10,546 nt of DNA from Cyanothece sp. UBA12306 (lineage in GTDB: Bacteria > Cyanobacteriota > Cyanobacteriia > Cyanobacteriales > Microcystaceae): positions 12,861 through 23,406 of the forward strand of contig DLXW01000189.1 in assembly GCA_003448685.1 (NCBI GenBank), in the 5' to 3' direction. The position numbers were made by a program, and so were the translations under genes. This document shows positions 1 through 7,126 of this stretch, piece by piece; within the stretch, counting starts at the first letter, position 1; every line of letters starts with the position of its first letter. Under the pieces are notes generated by a model. The model had not been told where the DNA came from. It was given only the letters and a program-made list of their open reading frames with translations, and did no database searches.

Positions 1-653
1 GCGGTGGTTCCAGAACCCATAAAAGGATCTAGAATTAAATTAGCATAAGTAGAAGAAATTATTCTATCAATTAAAGCAATTGGAAAAGGAGCAGGATGAG
101 GATTATTCATTTCTTGCATAAATTCCCAAATATCCCCATGAGCATTAGCTTTAGATTTTAGTTTAAATTTTGGTTTAGCAATTAGATAAATGACTTCATA
201 AGTTGGCAAAAAATAGCCGGGATTAAAATTAATACCTCCTTTGCGTTTCCAAATAATAATCTGTCGTACAGGAAATCCAGAAACGATATCATGTCTATCC
301 TGAAGTAATCCGTTTTGAACTCGCCACTTATGATTGTAAAAAATTGCTCCATTTTCTGGAATTATGCGTAACATTTCTTGTAAACATTGTCGCTGCCATA
401 AAACATATTCATCATGAGGAACGCAATCATTATAGGTTTGATAACCATTAACAAGTTCAGCATTCGCCCATTTTCCACCCCTTCCATCCTTCATTCCATT
501 CCCTGTAGAATTTTTCAAATTATAAGGTGGTGAAGTTATAATCAAATCGATACTTTCGTCAGGAATTTGTTGCATAATCTCAATGCAGTCACCACAAATC
601 AGTTGATCAATAAAATCATCAGGAAATTTAAGATTTAATCGATTTTTTCTCAT
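1..653 (-). CDS. Beta-class site-specific DNA methyltransferase (N4-cytosine or N6-adenine), 3' end outside window
   Basis: Reading leftwards from ATG at 653, 217 codons are open up to the window edge. The protein would transfer a methyl group from S-adenosylmethionine (SAM) to an exocyclic amino group of a DNA base. Visible motifs are the catalytic motif IV TSPPY (residues 40-44), a variable central part (about 50-180) suited to target recognition, HPAPFP (186-191), and the SAM-binding motif I DPFMGSGTT (209-217) at the cut edge. Motif IV preceding motif I defines the beta class. The SPPY form is commoner in N4-cytosine enzymes, but N6-adenine enzymes cannot be excluded. An in-frame TAA lies two codons upstream, so ATG 653 is the first possible start; the ribosome site is weak. 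No restriction gene is visible, so it may be an orphan methylase or have a partner to the left. The gene uses more A/T-ending codons than clpX. The target sequence is unknown. Confidence 0.9.
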   Translation of the reverse strand, partial: MRKNRLNLKFPDDFIDQLICGDCIEIMQQIPDESIDLIITSPPYNLKNSTGNGMKDGRGGKWANAELVNGYQTYNDCVPHDEYVLWQRQCLQEMLRIIPENGAIFYNHKWRVQNGLLQDRHDIVSGFPVRQIIIWKRKGGINFNPGYFLPTYEVIYLIAKPKFKLKSKANAHGDIWEFMQEMNNPHPAPFPIALIDRIISSTYANLILDPFMGSGTT

Positions 654-672
654 TTCTTAGTCAGTAAATTGT

Positions 673-702
673 ATTATATATTTCTGTTTGTTTCTAACTC
701 AA
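673..702 (-). promoter_or_regulatory. Predicted sigma-70-type promoter of the methyltransferase gene
   Basis: On the minus strand a perfect -10 box TATAAT (678-673) is preceded, with an 18-nt spacer, by TTGAGT (702-697), which matches four of six -35 bases. Transcription would start near 665, leaving a leader of about 12 nt before ATG 653. This suggests the methylase gene is expressed independently of clpX, which lies upstream on the same strand. The call rests on sequence match only. Confidence 0.5.
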
Positions 703-727
703 AATTTAACGTTTATTCACGACAGGC

Positions 728-751
728 AGAGACGTTCCATGAAACGTCTCT
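728..751. repeat. Palindromic intergenic repeat between clpX and the methyltransferase gene
   Basis: AGAGACGTT (728-736) and AACGTCTCT (743-751) form a perfect 9-bp stem around a 6-nt loop. The core resembles the GAGACGTT...AACGTCTC palindromes that I recall being scattered between genes in filamentous and unicellular cyanobacteria. It lies about 45 nt past the clpX stop. No T-run follows on either strand, so it is not a classical intrinsic terminator, although it could stabilise the clpX mRNA 3' end. Confidence 0.6.
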
Positions 752-795
752 AAATTAAGTTAGGTTTGATAGTATCACTCTAGTTTGAGTTTAAC

Positions 796-2142
796 TTAAG
801 CAGACTCTGGGGTAGGTAATGAGGAAGGATGGACTAATAAATCAGCAGTTGATCGCTGTTCGACCATTTCTTTGGTAATCATGCAACGTTGCACATCTTT
901 ACGGGAAGGCAACTCATACATTACGTCTAACATTAATTCTTCGACTATACCTCGTAAGGCCCTAGCACCAGTTTTACGACGGTAAGCTTCTTTAGCGATC
1001 GCCCGCACCGCTTCTTTATTAAACTCCAATTGAACATTGTCCATCTTCAAGAGTTTTTGATATTGCTTAACCAAAGCGTTCCGAGGTTGGGTCAAAATAG
1101 CAATCAGGGTATCTTCCTCTAAGGGTTCTAAGGCTGCCATCACGGGAATACGACCAACAAATTCGGGAATCATGCCAAATTTCACCAAATCATCTGGTTC
1201 TGACTGGTGCAATAAGTCAGCTGTCCGCTTTTCTTTAGATTGTCCCCCTTCGCCTGGGCGAATAAAACCCATGGACTTCTTGCCTTTTCTTTGTTCAATA
1301 ACCTTATCTAAACCGACAAAAGCCCCACCACAGATAAACAGGATGTTGCTAGTGTCGATTTGAATACAGTCTTGATAGGGATGTTTTCGTCCTCCTTGAG
1401 GGGGAACATTAGCAATAGTTCCCTCTAACATTTTCAGTAAAGCTTGTTGTACCCCTTCCCCAGACACATCCCGAGTAATCGAGGGATTCTCGCTTTTGCG
1501 GGCGATTTTGTCAATTTCATCGATGTAGATAATTCCCCTTTGGGCTTCTTCCACATCTAAATCAGCTACTTGTAACAACCGTAACAGAATATTTTCCACG
1601 TCTTCCCCCACATATCCAGCTTCTGTTAGGGTGGTAGCATCGGCAACAGCAAAGGGAACTTCGAGAATTTGGGCTAAAGTTTGAGCCAGGAGTGTTTTCC
1701 CTGATCCCGTTGGACCCATCAGTAAAATATTCGATTTTTGTAGTTCAATGGCGTCTTCTCCATTTTCTGCCCCTGATTTGGGCTGACTGAGACTCAAACG
1801 TTTATAGTGATTGTAAACGGCCACTGACAGGATTTTTTTGGCCTCTTCTTGGCCAATTACATATTCGTCAAGATAGTTTTTGATCTCTCTTGGTTTAGGT
1901 ATTTCATTGAAGGAGAGACGTTCGTGGCCAGCACGACGTTTAGGACGGGAGTCTTCAACTTTGGACGTTCCTCCTCCAGCGACAGCTGTTGGAGCATCCA
2001 TCAGCTCCTCATCCAAAATTTCGTTGCATAGCTCAACACATTCATCGCAGATGTAGACTCCCGGACCGGCGATTAATTTTCGCACTTGTTCCTGGGATTT
2101 GCCGCAAAATGAACATTTTAGGTGGGAGTCGTATTTAGACAT
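796..2142 (-). CDS. clpX: ATP-dependent Clp protease ATP-binding subunit ClpX
   Basis: A 448-residue AAA+ unfoldase that recognises tagged or specific substrates, unfolds them with ATP and threads them into ClpP in the cytoplasm. An N-terminal zinc-binding domain has Cys10, Cys13, Cys32 and Cys35. The AAA+ module shows Walker A GPTGSGKT (143-150), pore loop GYVG (176-179), Walker [10 protein letters not shown] (204-212), the RKH loop (GGRKHP, 250-255), PEFVGR with the likely arginine finger R331, and sensor 2 GARALR (392-397). The ClpP-docking loop reads MGF (291-293) where E. coli has IGF. Length is normal for cyanobacterial ClpX (E. coli 424). It starts 11 nt after clpP on the same strand, so the two are almost certainly cotranscribed. 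The start is ATG at 2142, preceded by an AAGAGC-type ribosome site. A perfect HIP1 octamer (995-1002) lies inside the gene. Confidence 0.98.
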   Translation of the reverse strand: MSKYDSHLKCSFCGKSQEQVRKLIAGPGVYICDECVELCNEILDEELMDAPTAVAGGGTSKVEDSRPKRRAGHERLSFNEIPKPREIKNYLDEYVIGQEEAKKILSVAVYNHYKRLSLSQPKSGAENGEDAIELQKSNILLMGPTGSGKTLLAQTLAQILEVPFAVADATTLTEAGYVGEDVENILLRLLQVADLDVEEAQRGIIYIDEIDKIARKSENPSITRDVSGEGVQQALLKMLEGTIANVPPQGGRKHPYQDCIQIDTSNILFICGGAFVGLDKVIEQRKGKKSMGFIRPGEGGQSKEKRTADLLHQSEPDDLVKFGMIPEFVGRIPVMAALEPLEEDTLIAILTQPRNALVKQYQKLLKMDNVQLEFNKEAVRAIAKEAYRRKTGARALRGIVEELMLDVMYELPSRKDVQRCMITKEMVEQRSTADLLVHPSSLPTPESA

Positions 2143-2153
2143 AAGCTCTTAGT

Positions 2154-2843
2154 TTAGTTGAGTGAGGTCATGGGCACTGTACTATCAGGGAGATCTTGTC
2201 GAACAATCACTTGATCAATCAAGCCGTATTCTTTAGCTTCTTGAGCCGACATAAAAAAGTCTCGCTCTGTATCAGCTGCAATTAGATCAAAAGGCTTCCC
2301 TGTATGGCTAGCCAGCATTTCGTTTAATCGTCGTTTGATGTAAAGAATTTCTTTAGCTTGAATTTCAATTTCTACAGCTTGCCCTTGGGCCCCTCCTAGG
2401 GGTTGGTGAATCATAATGCGAGAACTCGGCAAGGCCATCCGTTTTTGGGGGGCTCCACCACAGAGCAGGAACGCTCCCATACTAGCAGCTAATCCAAAAC
2501 AAATGGTAACTACATCTGGACGAATTTGTTGCATGGTGTCATAAATGGCTAGTCCAGCGTATACCGATCCTCCTGGGGAATTAATGTATAGTTGAATATC
2601 TTTTTCTGGGTCTTCGGCATCCAAAAACAGCAATTGAGCCACAATAGAATCGGCTACTTGGTCATCAACAGGGGTTCCCAAAAATACGATCCGTTCCCGT
2701 AGGAGTCTCGAATAGATATCAAAGGCTCTTTCCCCTACTCCAGACTGTTCTACCACCATAGGGACAACATTTTGACTCATGGAGTAGACTTCTGATGAAC
2801 GCTGGTTCTTAATGGAATAATCTAGGGATAGGGATTCAATCAT
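2154..2843 (-). CDS. clpP: ATP-dependent Clp protease proteolytic subunit (ClpP2 type)
   Basis: A serine peptidase whose tetradecamer degrades proteins delivered by a Clp ATPase. The 229-residue product contains the full catalytic triad: Ser121 in GLAASMGA, His146 in MIHQPLGG and Asp195 in ERDFF, each offset by 24 from the mature E. coli positions (97/122/171). It is therefore an active ClpP and not a ClpR. The conserved segment beginning VPMVVEQ starts near residue 27, so the first 26 residues form a leader or propeptide longer than the 14-residue one of E. coli. The called start, ATG 2843, has AAGG close upstream. A second ATG at 2780 (residue 22) is possible but lacks a good ribosome site. 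Cyanobacteria carry several clpP genes; the copy next to clpX is the one usually called clpP2, and that name rests on position. It leads the clpP-clpX operon. Confidence 0.97.
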   Translation of the reverse strand: MIESLSLDYSIKNQRSSEVYSMSQNVVPMVVEQSGVGERAFDIYSRLLRERIVFLGTPVDDQVADSIVAQLLFLDAEDPEKDIQLYINSPGGSVYAGLAIYDTMQQIRPDVVTICFGLAASMGAFLLCGGAPQKRMALPSSRIMIHQPLGGAQGQAVEIEIQAKEILYIKRRLNEMLASHTGKPFDLIAADTERDFFMSAQEAKEYGLIDQVIVRQDLPDSTVPMTSLN

Positions 2844-2913
2844 AGCCTTATAACTTTTAGGTAAAAAAAATTAAGATAGGGACTTTAAGTTTCTCAAAAT
2901 AGCTTCTAGGAAG

Positions 2914-2942
2914 ATTATAGCTTAAGAGCGAGGGTATCTTAA
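2914..2942 (-). promoter_or_regulatory. Predicted promoter of the clpP-clpX operon
   Basis: On the minus strand TTAAGA (2942-2937) and a perfect TATAAT (2919-2914) are separated by exactly 17 nt. Transcription would begin near 2907, giving a leader of about 64 nt before the clpP ATG. This implies clpP-clpX can be expressed separately from tig, which lies upstream on the same strand. The prediction comes from consensus match alone. Confidence 0.55.
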
Positions 2943-3034
2943 ACTATTACGATTTACTTGATAGTTGGCCAAATCCAATCCTTTGGCTCATCTGCCTTGG
3001 TAAAAAAATAGCTAGGTAGTTTTTTTATTGCCTT

Positions 3035-3056
3035 ATCCCCCATTGTAAAGGGGGAT
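3035..3056 (-). terminator. GC-rich hairpin downstream of tig, possible weak terminator or interspersed repeat
   Basis: ATCCCCC (3035-3041) pairs with GGGGGAT (3050-3056) around an 8-nt loop, about 50 nt beyond the tig stop. On the tig transcript the next bases are not a U-run; a T-rich stretch comes only about 27 nt later (3008-3002). The CCCCC...GGGGG form resembles dispersed cyanobacterial palindromes. It may attenuate or define the 3' end of tig mRNA in the 261-nt tig-clpP gap, which otherwise holds only the clpP promoter. Confidence 0.35.
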
Positions 3057-3104
3057 TACCAGACTCGAGCAGGCTTTCTTGGCTCAATCACCTGTTGAAT
3101 TGGT

Positions 3105-4493
3105 TTATTCTACCTCGGGGGACTCAATCTCAGACTCTTGTTCTTGATCATCTTTATTTAAGTTTCCCTCGGGTACTAATTCTACTTGTGTCTGTTCTTG
3201 CAGCCAATTAAGGGTTTCTTCTACTAGAAGTTCATCTGTGACCATTTCCTTTAATCGATCTAGATCAACTTCTTGGTCAGATATTTGTTCCTTGATTTCG
3301 TTGATTCTTGCTTCAAGAACTGGGGTTTCAACGGTAATAGCTTCAACTTTGGCAATTTCTTTGAGGATTAGACCCTGCTTAATTCTTTCTATGGCTTCAG
3401 GACGGGCATTTTCCCGTAGTTTTGGCAAGTTGTCTTGGGTAAACAGTTGCCGAATATCCATTCCCATCCTTTCCATCTGCATAGCTGTCTGGGTTAAGAC
3501 TTGGGTTACTTCGTCTTCGATCAAAGTATTGGGCAGATCAACCCGACAAACTTCCATTAACTTAGCGGTAATGCCATCTTGAATGCTCTTTTTAGTGGCT
3601 GTTTCGCAATCTTCGGTAAATCTCTTGGTTAAAGATTCCCTTAGTTCTGCTATTGTCTCAAATTCGCTGACTTCATCGGCAAAATCATCATCTAAATCAG
3701 GCAATTCTTTGGCTTTGAGTTCTTTGAGAGTGATGGTGAAAATGGCTGGTTTTCCTGCTAAATCTTCCCTAGGATAGTCTTCGGGAAAAGTAACGGTCAC
3801 TTCTTTGGTTTCTTCTGGACTCATTCCCACCATTCCTTCGACCATTCCCTCAATGAAGCGTCCTTCGGACAGATCCACTCTAAAATCTTGGCCTTGAACC
3901 CCAGGAATCGACAAATCTTCTCCTTCTTGCGCTTCTTCTCCTTCTGCTTGGATAAAACGAGCTTGATAGTCAACGATCGCCACATCTCCCATTTGGGCTG
4001 AACGTTGTTCTATGGGGACTAGGGTAGCTAGTTTCTCTTGGTTTTCTTTAAGCCAATTTTCCACTTTTTCAGGGCTATAAACGGTTTCTTCGGCTGTTAC
4101 CGTTAAACTTTTATAATCACCTAATTCTATTGTGGGAGGTACATCAATAGCGGCGGAAAAAGTTAGAGCTTCTCCTGGATTAAATTCCTCGATTAATTGG
4201 TCAAATTTGGAACGTAATTCAAAATTCCCTAAGGATTCCAACGATTCTTGTTTAATAGCGGCTTTTAAGGTTTGGTCAATTAATTCTTCTAGGGTTGCCG
4301 CTTTAATATACCTGGTTCCTAAGCGTTGCAGCAAAATTTGACGGGGTACTTTGCCTTTACGAAACCCAGGAATGTTGGCAGTACGTTTTAGGGTATTAAT
4401 CTTTGATTCGTAGGCTTTTTTCAAGGCTTCAGCCGAAATTTCAATTTCTAAGCCAATTTGACTATCAGGGAGTTTTTCCTGGGTTACTTTCAT
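3105..4493 (-). CDS. tig: Trigger factor, ribosome-associated chaperone and peptidyl-prolyl isomerase
   Basis: A 462-residue protein that docks at the ribosomal exit tunnel and shelters nascent chains. The N-terminal ribosome-binding domain (about 1-115) carries the signature GFRKGKVP (43-50), the loop that contacts ribosomal protein L23. A central FKBP-like isomerase domain spans roughly 160-255, with strands such as GDVAIVDYQARF (169-180). The alpha-helical C-terminal chaperone domain (about 260-440) follows and ends in an acidic tail rich in Glu/Asp (about 446-462). E. coli trigger factor is 432 residues; the extra length is mostly an acidic insertion in the isomerase domain (about 183-193) and the tail. 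The start is ATG 4493 with only a weak purine stretch before it. It lies 261 nt upstream of clpP on the same strand, the classical tig-clpP-clpX order. Confidence 0.98.
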   Translation of the reverse strand: MKVTQEKLPDSQIGLEIEISAEALKKAYESKINTLKRTANIPGFRKGKVPRQILLQRLGTRYIKAATLEELIDQTLKAAIKQESLESLGNFELRSKFDQLIEEFNPGEALTFSAAIDVPPTIELGDYKSLTVTAEETVYSPEKVENWLKENQEKLATLVPIEQRSAQMGDVAIVDYQARFIQAEGEEAQEGEDLSIPGVQGQDFRVDLSEGRFIEGMVEGMVGMSPEETKEVTVTFPEDYPREDLAGKPAIFTITLKELKAKELPDLDDDFADEVSEFETIAELRESLTKRFTEDCETATKKSIQDGITAKLMEVCRVDLPNTLIEDEVTQVLTQTAMQMERMGMDIRQLFTQDNLPKLRENARPEAIERIKQGLILKEIAKVEAITVETPVLEARINEIKEQISDQEVDLDRLKEMVTDELLVEETLNWLQEQTQVELVPEGNLNKDDQEQESEIESPEVE

Positions 4494-4740
4494 CGACGTT
4501 CTATCTTAAACAACTAAAACTGATTAACGAGACTAATCACGAGCATTGAGTCTGAATCTTGCACTTTAATTTGGTTGCAATTAGAGCCACTCGTGATATG
4601 GTAAAAAAATAACAACTCAACAATTTAGGATCTTTGAACTTGATCAAGATTAATCCTCAAGGTTGATTGGATTATTCCACTTTACCCCTATTGATGATAG
4701 TACATTCTCAGTGTCATCTCTAAGGGCAGATCCTAGAAAT

Positions 4741-4764
4741 AATCATAAAATATGTTTTATGATT
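4741..4764. promoter_or_regulatory. Perfect 10-bp-arm AT-rich palindrome, candidate operator
   Basis: AATCATAAAA (4741-4750) and TTTTATGATT (4755-4764) are exact reverse complements separated by TATG. It lies 164 nt before the asd start and 247 nt before the tig start. It lacks a GC stem or U-run, so a terminator role is unlikely, and the two-fold symmetry suits a dimeric DNA-binding protein. No regulator can be named from the sequence. Confidence 0.45.
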
Positions 4765-4913
4765 GAACATTATTACGGTTTGAACCATATCTAACAAAAT
4801 TATTCATTTTTGGCGTTAATAAAGCTTTAGAGACATTAAACCAAACTTTTAAGATATGTTAAAGATAACAGGGGATCACCATTGACTATTTTTTGAATGT
4901 ATGATTGCAAAAC

Positions 4914-4920
4914 AGGAGGT
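4914..4920 (+). promoter_or_regulatory. Shine-Dalgarno site that fixes the asd TTG start
   Basis: AGGAGGT is a seven-base complement to the 16S rRNA anti-Shine-Dalgarno sequence and sits 8 nt before TTG 4929. The closer ATG at 4922 is only 1 nt away and runs into a stop after four codons, so it is not the asd start. Confidence 0.85.
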
Positions 4921-4928
4921 AATGTTAA

Positions 4929-5975
4929 TTGTCTAAACCGATACGGGTTGCTATTCTCGGGGCAACAGGCGCTGTTGGCACAGAGTTAATTCAACTGTTA
5001 GAGAGTCGTAATTTTCCCATAGCCCAGCTTAAACTCTTAGCTTCTAACCGTTCAGCGGGCAAGATAATCGAATTTAAAGGGGAAAAACTATCGATAGAAC
5101 CAGTAACTGAGAGTTCTTTCCAAGACGTTGATCTAGTCCTAGCTTCAGCAGGAGGTTCAACCTCCCAAACTTGGGCTAAAACTATTGTCGAAGCAGGAGC
5201 CGTAATGGTGGATAATTCTAGTGCTTTCCGAATGGAGTCTGGGGTTCCCTTAATAGTTCCCGAAATTAATCCTGAAGCTGCAGCTAATCATCGAGGAATT
5301 ATTGCCAATCCCAATTGTACGACAATTTTGATGGGAGTAGCCATCTATCCCCTGCATCGGGTACAACCCATCAAACGTATTGTTGTCTCCACCTATCAGT
5401 CTGCTAGTGGTGCAGGGGCCAGGGCAATGGAAGAAGTTAAAGTACAATGCCAAGCGATTTTAACAGGGGAACCAGTAAAACCGGAGATTTTTCCCTATCC
5501 TTTAGCTTTTAATCTCTTTCCCCATAATTCTTCCTTGAACTCACAAGGATATTGCACAGAAGAGATGAAAATGGTCAAAGAAACCCGTAAGATATTTAAT
5601 GAACCAGAGCTGAGAATTACAGCCACCTGTGTGCGTGTTCCCGTATTGCGAGCCCATTCAGAGGCAATTAATCTCGAGTTTGACAAGCCATTCGACTTAG
5701 CCACAGCGAGGGAAGTTTTGAACAAGGCTCCTGGGGTGAAATTGGTCGAAGATTGGGAAAATAATTACTTTCCTATGCCCATTGATGCTTCAGGCAAAGA
5801 TGAGGTATTGGTAGGAAGGATTCGTCAAGATATTTCCCATGCCAATGGGTTAGAATTATGGCTATGTGGAGATCAAATTCGTAAAGGTGCTGCTCTCAAT
5901 GCAATACAGATCGCCGAATTATTGATTGAAAAAAATTGGCTCAAATCTGCCCAATCAGTGGTCAAAGTTAGCTGA
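4929..5975 (+). CDS. asd: Aspartate-semialdehyde dehydrogenase
   Basis: Converts L-aspartyl-4-phosphate and NADPH to L-aspartate-4-semialdehyde, the branch point to lysine/diaminopimelate, threonine and methionine; a cytoplasmic enzyme. The 348-residue protein has the NADP-binding loop GATGAVG (11-17), the nucleophile Cys130 in NPNCTT (127-132), YQSASGAGARAM (156-167), and RVPVLRAHS with the probable acid/base His243. All key residues are intact and the length is usual. Translation starts at TTG 4929: an in-frame TAA (4926-4928) abuts it, and a near-perfect AGGAGGT lies 8 nt upstream. The gene is divergent from tig and 65 nt ahead of dapA, which encodes the next lysine-branch enzyme, so an asd-dapA operon is likely. 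No leader peptide or lysine riboswitch was recognised. Confidence 0.97.
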   Translation: MSKPIRVAILGATGAVGTELIQLLESRNFPIAQLKLLASNRSAGKIIEFKGEKLSIEPVTESSFQDVDLVLASAGGSTSQTWAKTIVEAGAVMVDNSSAFRMESGVPLIVPEINPEAAANHRGIIANPNCTTILMGVAIYPLHRVQPIKRIVVSTYQSASGAGARAMEEVKVQCQAILTGEPVKPEIFPYPLAFNLFPHNSSLNSQGYCTEEMKMVKETRKIFNEPELRITATCVRVPVLRAHSEAINLEFDKPFDLATAREVLNKAPGVKLVEDWENNYFPMPIDASGKDEVLVGRIRQDISHANGLELWLCGDQIRKGAALNAIQIAELLIEKNWLKSAQSVVKVS

Positions 5976-6040
5976 TTGAGCAAGATTTAGTCCTTTTTAA
6001 GAACAAATAAAACTTAACGGAAAAACAAGAAAAAAAAAGA

Positions 6041-6931
6041 ATGAGCGATCGCAGTTTAGGCCGAGTAATCACCGCCATGGTGACTCCCTTGGATCAAGAA
6101 GGTCAAGTTAATTATCGAGTAGCCGAAGAATTAGCTACCCATTTAGTAGAAAATGGCAGTGATGGATTAGTGATTTGTGGTACAACTGGAGAGTCTCCGA
6201 CCTTAAGTTGGTCTGAAGAATACGAGTTATTTCAGGTGGTCAAAAAAGCTGTAGCCGGCCGAGCCAAAATCATCGCAGGGACGGGATCAAATTCCACAAA
6301 AGAGGCGATAGAAGCCACAGAAAAAGCTGCTAAATTGGGATTAGATGGTTCCTTACAAGTTGTTCCCTATTACAATAAACCCCCTCAAGAAGGACTATAT
6401 CAACATTTTAAAACTATTGCCGAAGGTTGCCCAGAAATAGCAATAATGTTGTATAATATACCAGGGCGTACTGGTATAAATCTTTTACCAGAAACCGTAG
6501 CTAAACTAGCAGAAATTGAAAATATAATTGCCATTAAAGAAGCTAGTGGCAGTCTAGAGCAAGCCTGCAAAATTCGCCGTCTTACCGCCGAATCTTTCTC
6601 GATTTATGCAGGGGATGATTTCTTAACTTTGCCCCTATTAACGGTTGGAGGTTCAGGAGTTGTCAGTGTTGCTAGTCATTTAGTTGGACAACAAATGCAG
6701 GAAATGATACAAGCTTTTGAATCTGGAAAAGCCATCCTAGCCAGAGAAATTAATTTACAACTTTTTCCCTTATTTAAAGTATTATTTTGTACAACAAATC
6801 CTATTCCAGTCAAAGCAGCGCTAAATTTAAAAGGTTGGGAAGTGGGAGGTCTAAGGCTTCCTTTAGTGGAAATTTCGCCCGAATTAAAACAAGAATTAGA
6901 ATCAGCGTTAAAAGAATTATCACTCCTATAG
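6041..6931 (+). CDS. dapA: 4-Hydroxy-tetrahydrodipicolinate synthase
   Basis: Condenses pyruvate with aspartate-4-semialdehyde, the product of Asd, in the first committed step to lysine and peptidoglycan diaminopimelate. It is a 296-residue TIM barrel, close to the 292 of E. coli. Visible residues are GTTGES (47-52) with the catalytic threonine, VPYYNKP (108-114) with the proton-relay Tyr111, YNIPGRTG (138-145) with Tyr138 and the substrate-binding Arg143, and the Schiff-base Lys166 in IAIKEASG. The start ATG 6041 has no clear Shine-Dalgarno; it follows an A-rich purine run, and a HIP1 octamer (6045-6052) overlaps codons 2-4. It is 65 nt after asd with no terminator between them. From the sequence, lysine feedback inhibition cannot be judged. 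Confidence 0.98.
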   Translation: MSDRSLGRVITAMVTPLDQEGQVNYRVAEELATHLVENGSDGLVICGTTGESPTLSWSEEYELFQVVKKAVAGRAKIIAGTGSNSTKEAIEATEKAAKLGLDGSLQVVPYYNKPPQEGLYQHFKTIAEGCPEIAIMLYNIPGRTGINLLPETVAKLAEIENIIAIKEASGSLEQACKIRRLTAESFSIYAGDDFLTLPLLTVGGSGVVSVASHLVGQQMQEMIQAFESGKAILAREINLQLFPLFKVLFCTTNPIPVKAALNLKGWEVGGLRLPLVEISPELKQELESALKELSLL

Positions 6932-6982
6932 ATTTTGACCGTTTGAAGTTTATCTAAATAGCAACAAATTAGTTTATGCTCT

Positions 6983-7012
6983 TTAGCAACCAAGCAACTA
7001 TCCTAGTATGCT
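6983..7012 (+). promoter_or_regulatory. Weak candidate promoter for rnj
   Basis: TTAGCA (6983-6988) and TATGCT (7007-7012), 18 nt apart, each match four of six consensus bases. This would leave a leader of about 105 nt that carries TCAGCGCTGA (7012-7021) and the small hairpin AACTAA-ATG-TTAGTT (7023-7037). No terminator separates dapA from rnj, so read-through transcription is equally possible. Confidence 0.28.
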
Positions 7013-7116
7013 CAGCGCTGAAAACTAAATGTTAGTTAATAACTTAAAATAATTTTTCTAAAAACTTAGATTTTTTTGCATAACAAACCTATTAACTCTA
7101 TCACAAACCTAACCTC

Positions 7117-7123
7117 AAGGAGG
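7117..7123 (+). promoter_or_regulatory. Shine-Dalgarno site that decides the rnj start
   Basis: AAGGAGG lies 3 nt before ATG 7127. The in-frame upstream TTG at 7076 has no ribosome site and follows a T-run, so the 17 residues it would add are probably not translated. Confidence 0.8.
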
Positions 7124-7126
7124 CCA

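Larger units (their letters stand above)
4494..4928. promoter_or_regulatory. Divergent intergenic region between tig and asd
   Basis: This 435-nt AT-rich stretch contains no credible gene and must hold the promoters of tig (leftwards) and asd-dapA (rightwards). I could not place a convincing -35/-10 pair for either. Short dyads are dense: CTTGATCAAG (4639-4648), TAATCC/GGATTA (4651-4656 with 4669-4674), the long palindrome at 4741-4764, and TAAAGCTTTA (4820-4829). TTGAAC occurs twice, 17 nt apart (4763-4768 and 4780-4785). No NtcA-type GTA-N8-TAC site was seen. Confidence 0.6.

Noticed and set aside
3002..3026. A-run/T-run structure AAAAAATAGC...GTAGTTTTTT as an intrinsic terminator of tig
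   Set aside because: The inner stem does not pair; only an A/T outer stem remains.
3238..3777. Two plus-strand open frames inside tig
   Set aside because: Ser-rich, low-complexity translations opposite tig; typical antisense shadows.
4536..4597. Inverted repeat ATCACGAG / CTCGTGAT, 46 nt apart, in the tig leader
   Set aside because: Eight-base arms at this distance are expected about once by chance in a region of this size, and pairing does not extend on either side.
4882..4905. TTGACT and TATGAT as an asd promoter
   Set aside because: The spacer is only 12 nt, and the transcript would begin at the Shine-Dalgarno.
4897..4989. ATG 4897 frame of about 30 codons crossing the asd start
   Set aside because: No ribosome site, out of frame with asd, and no recognisable product.
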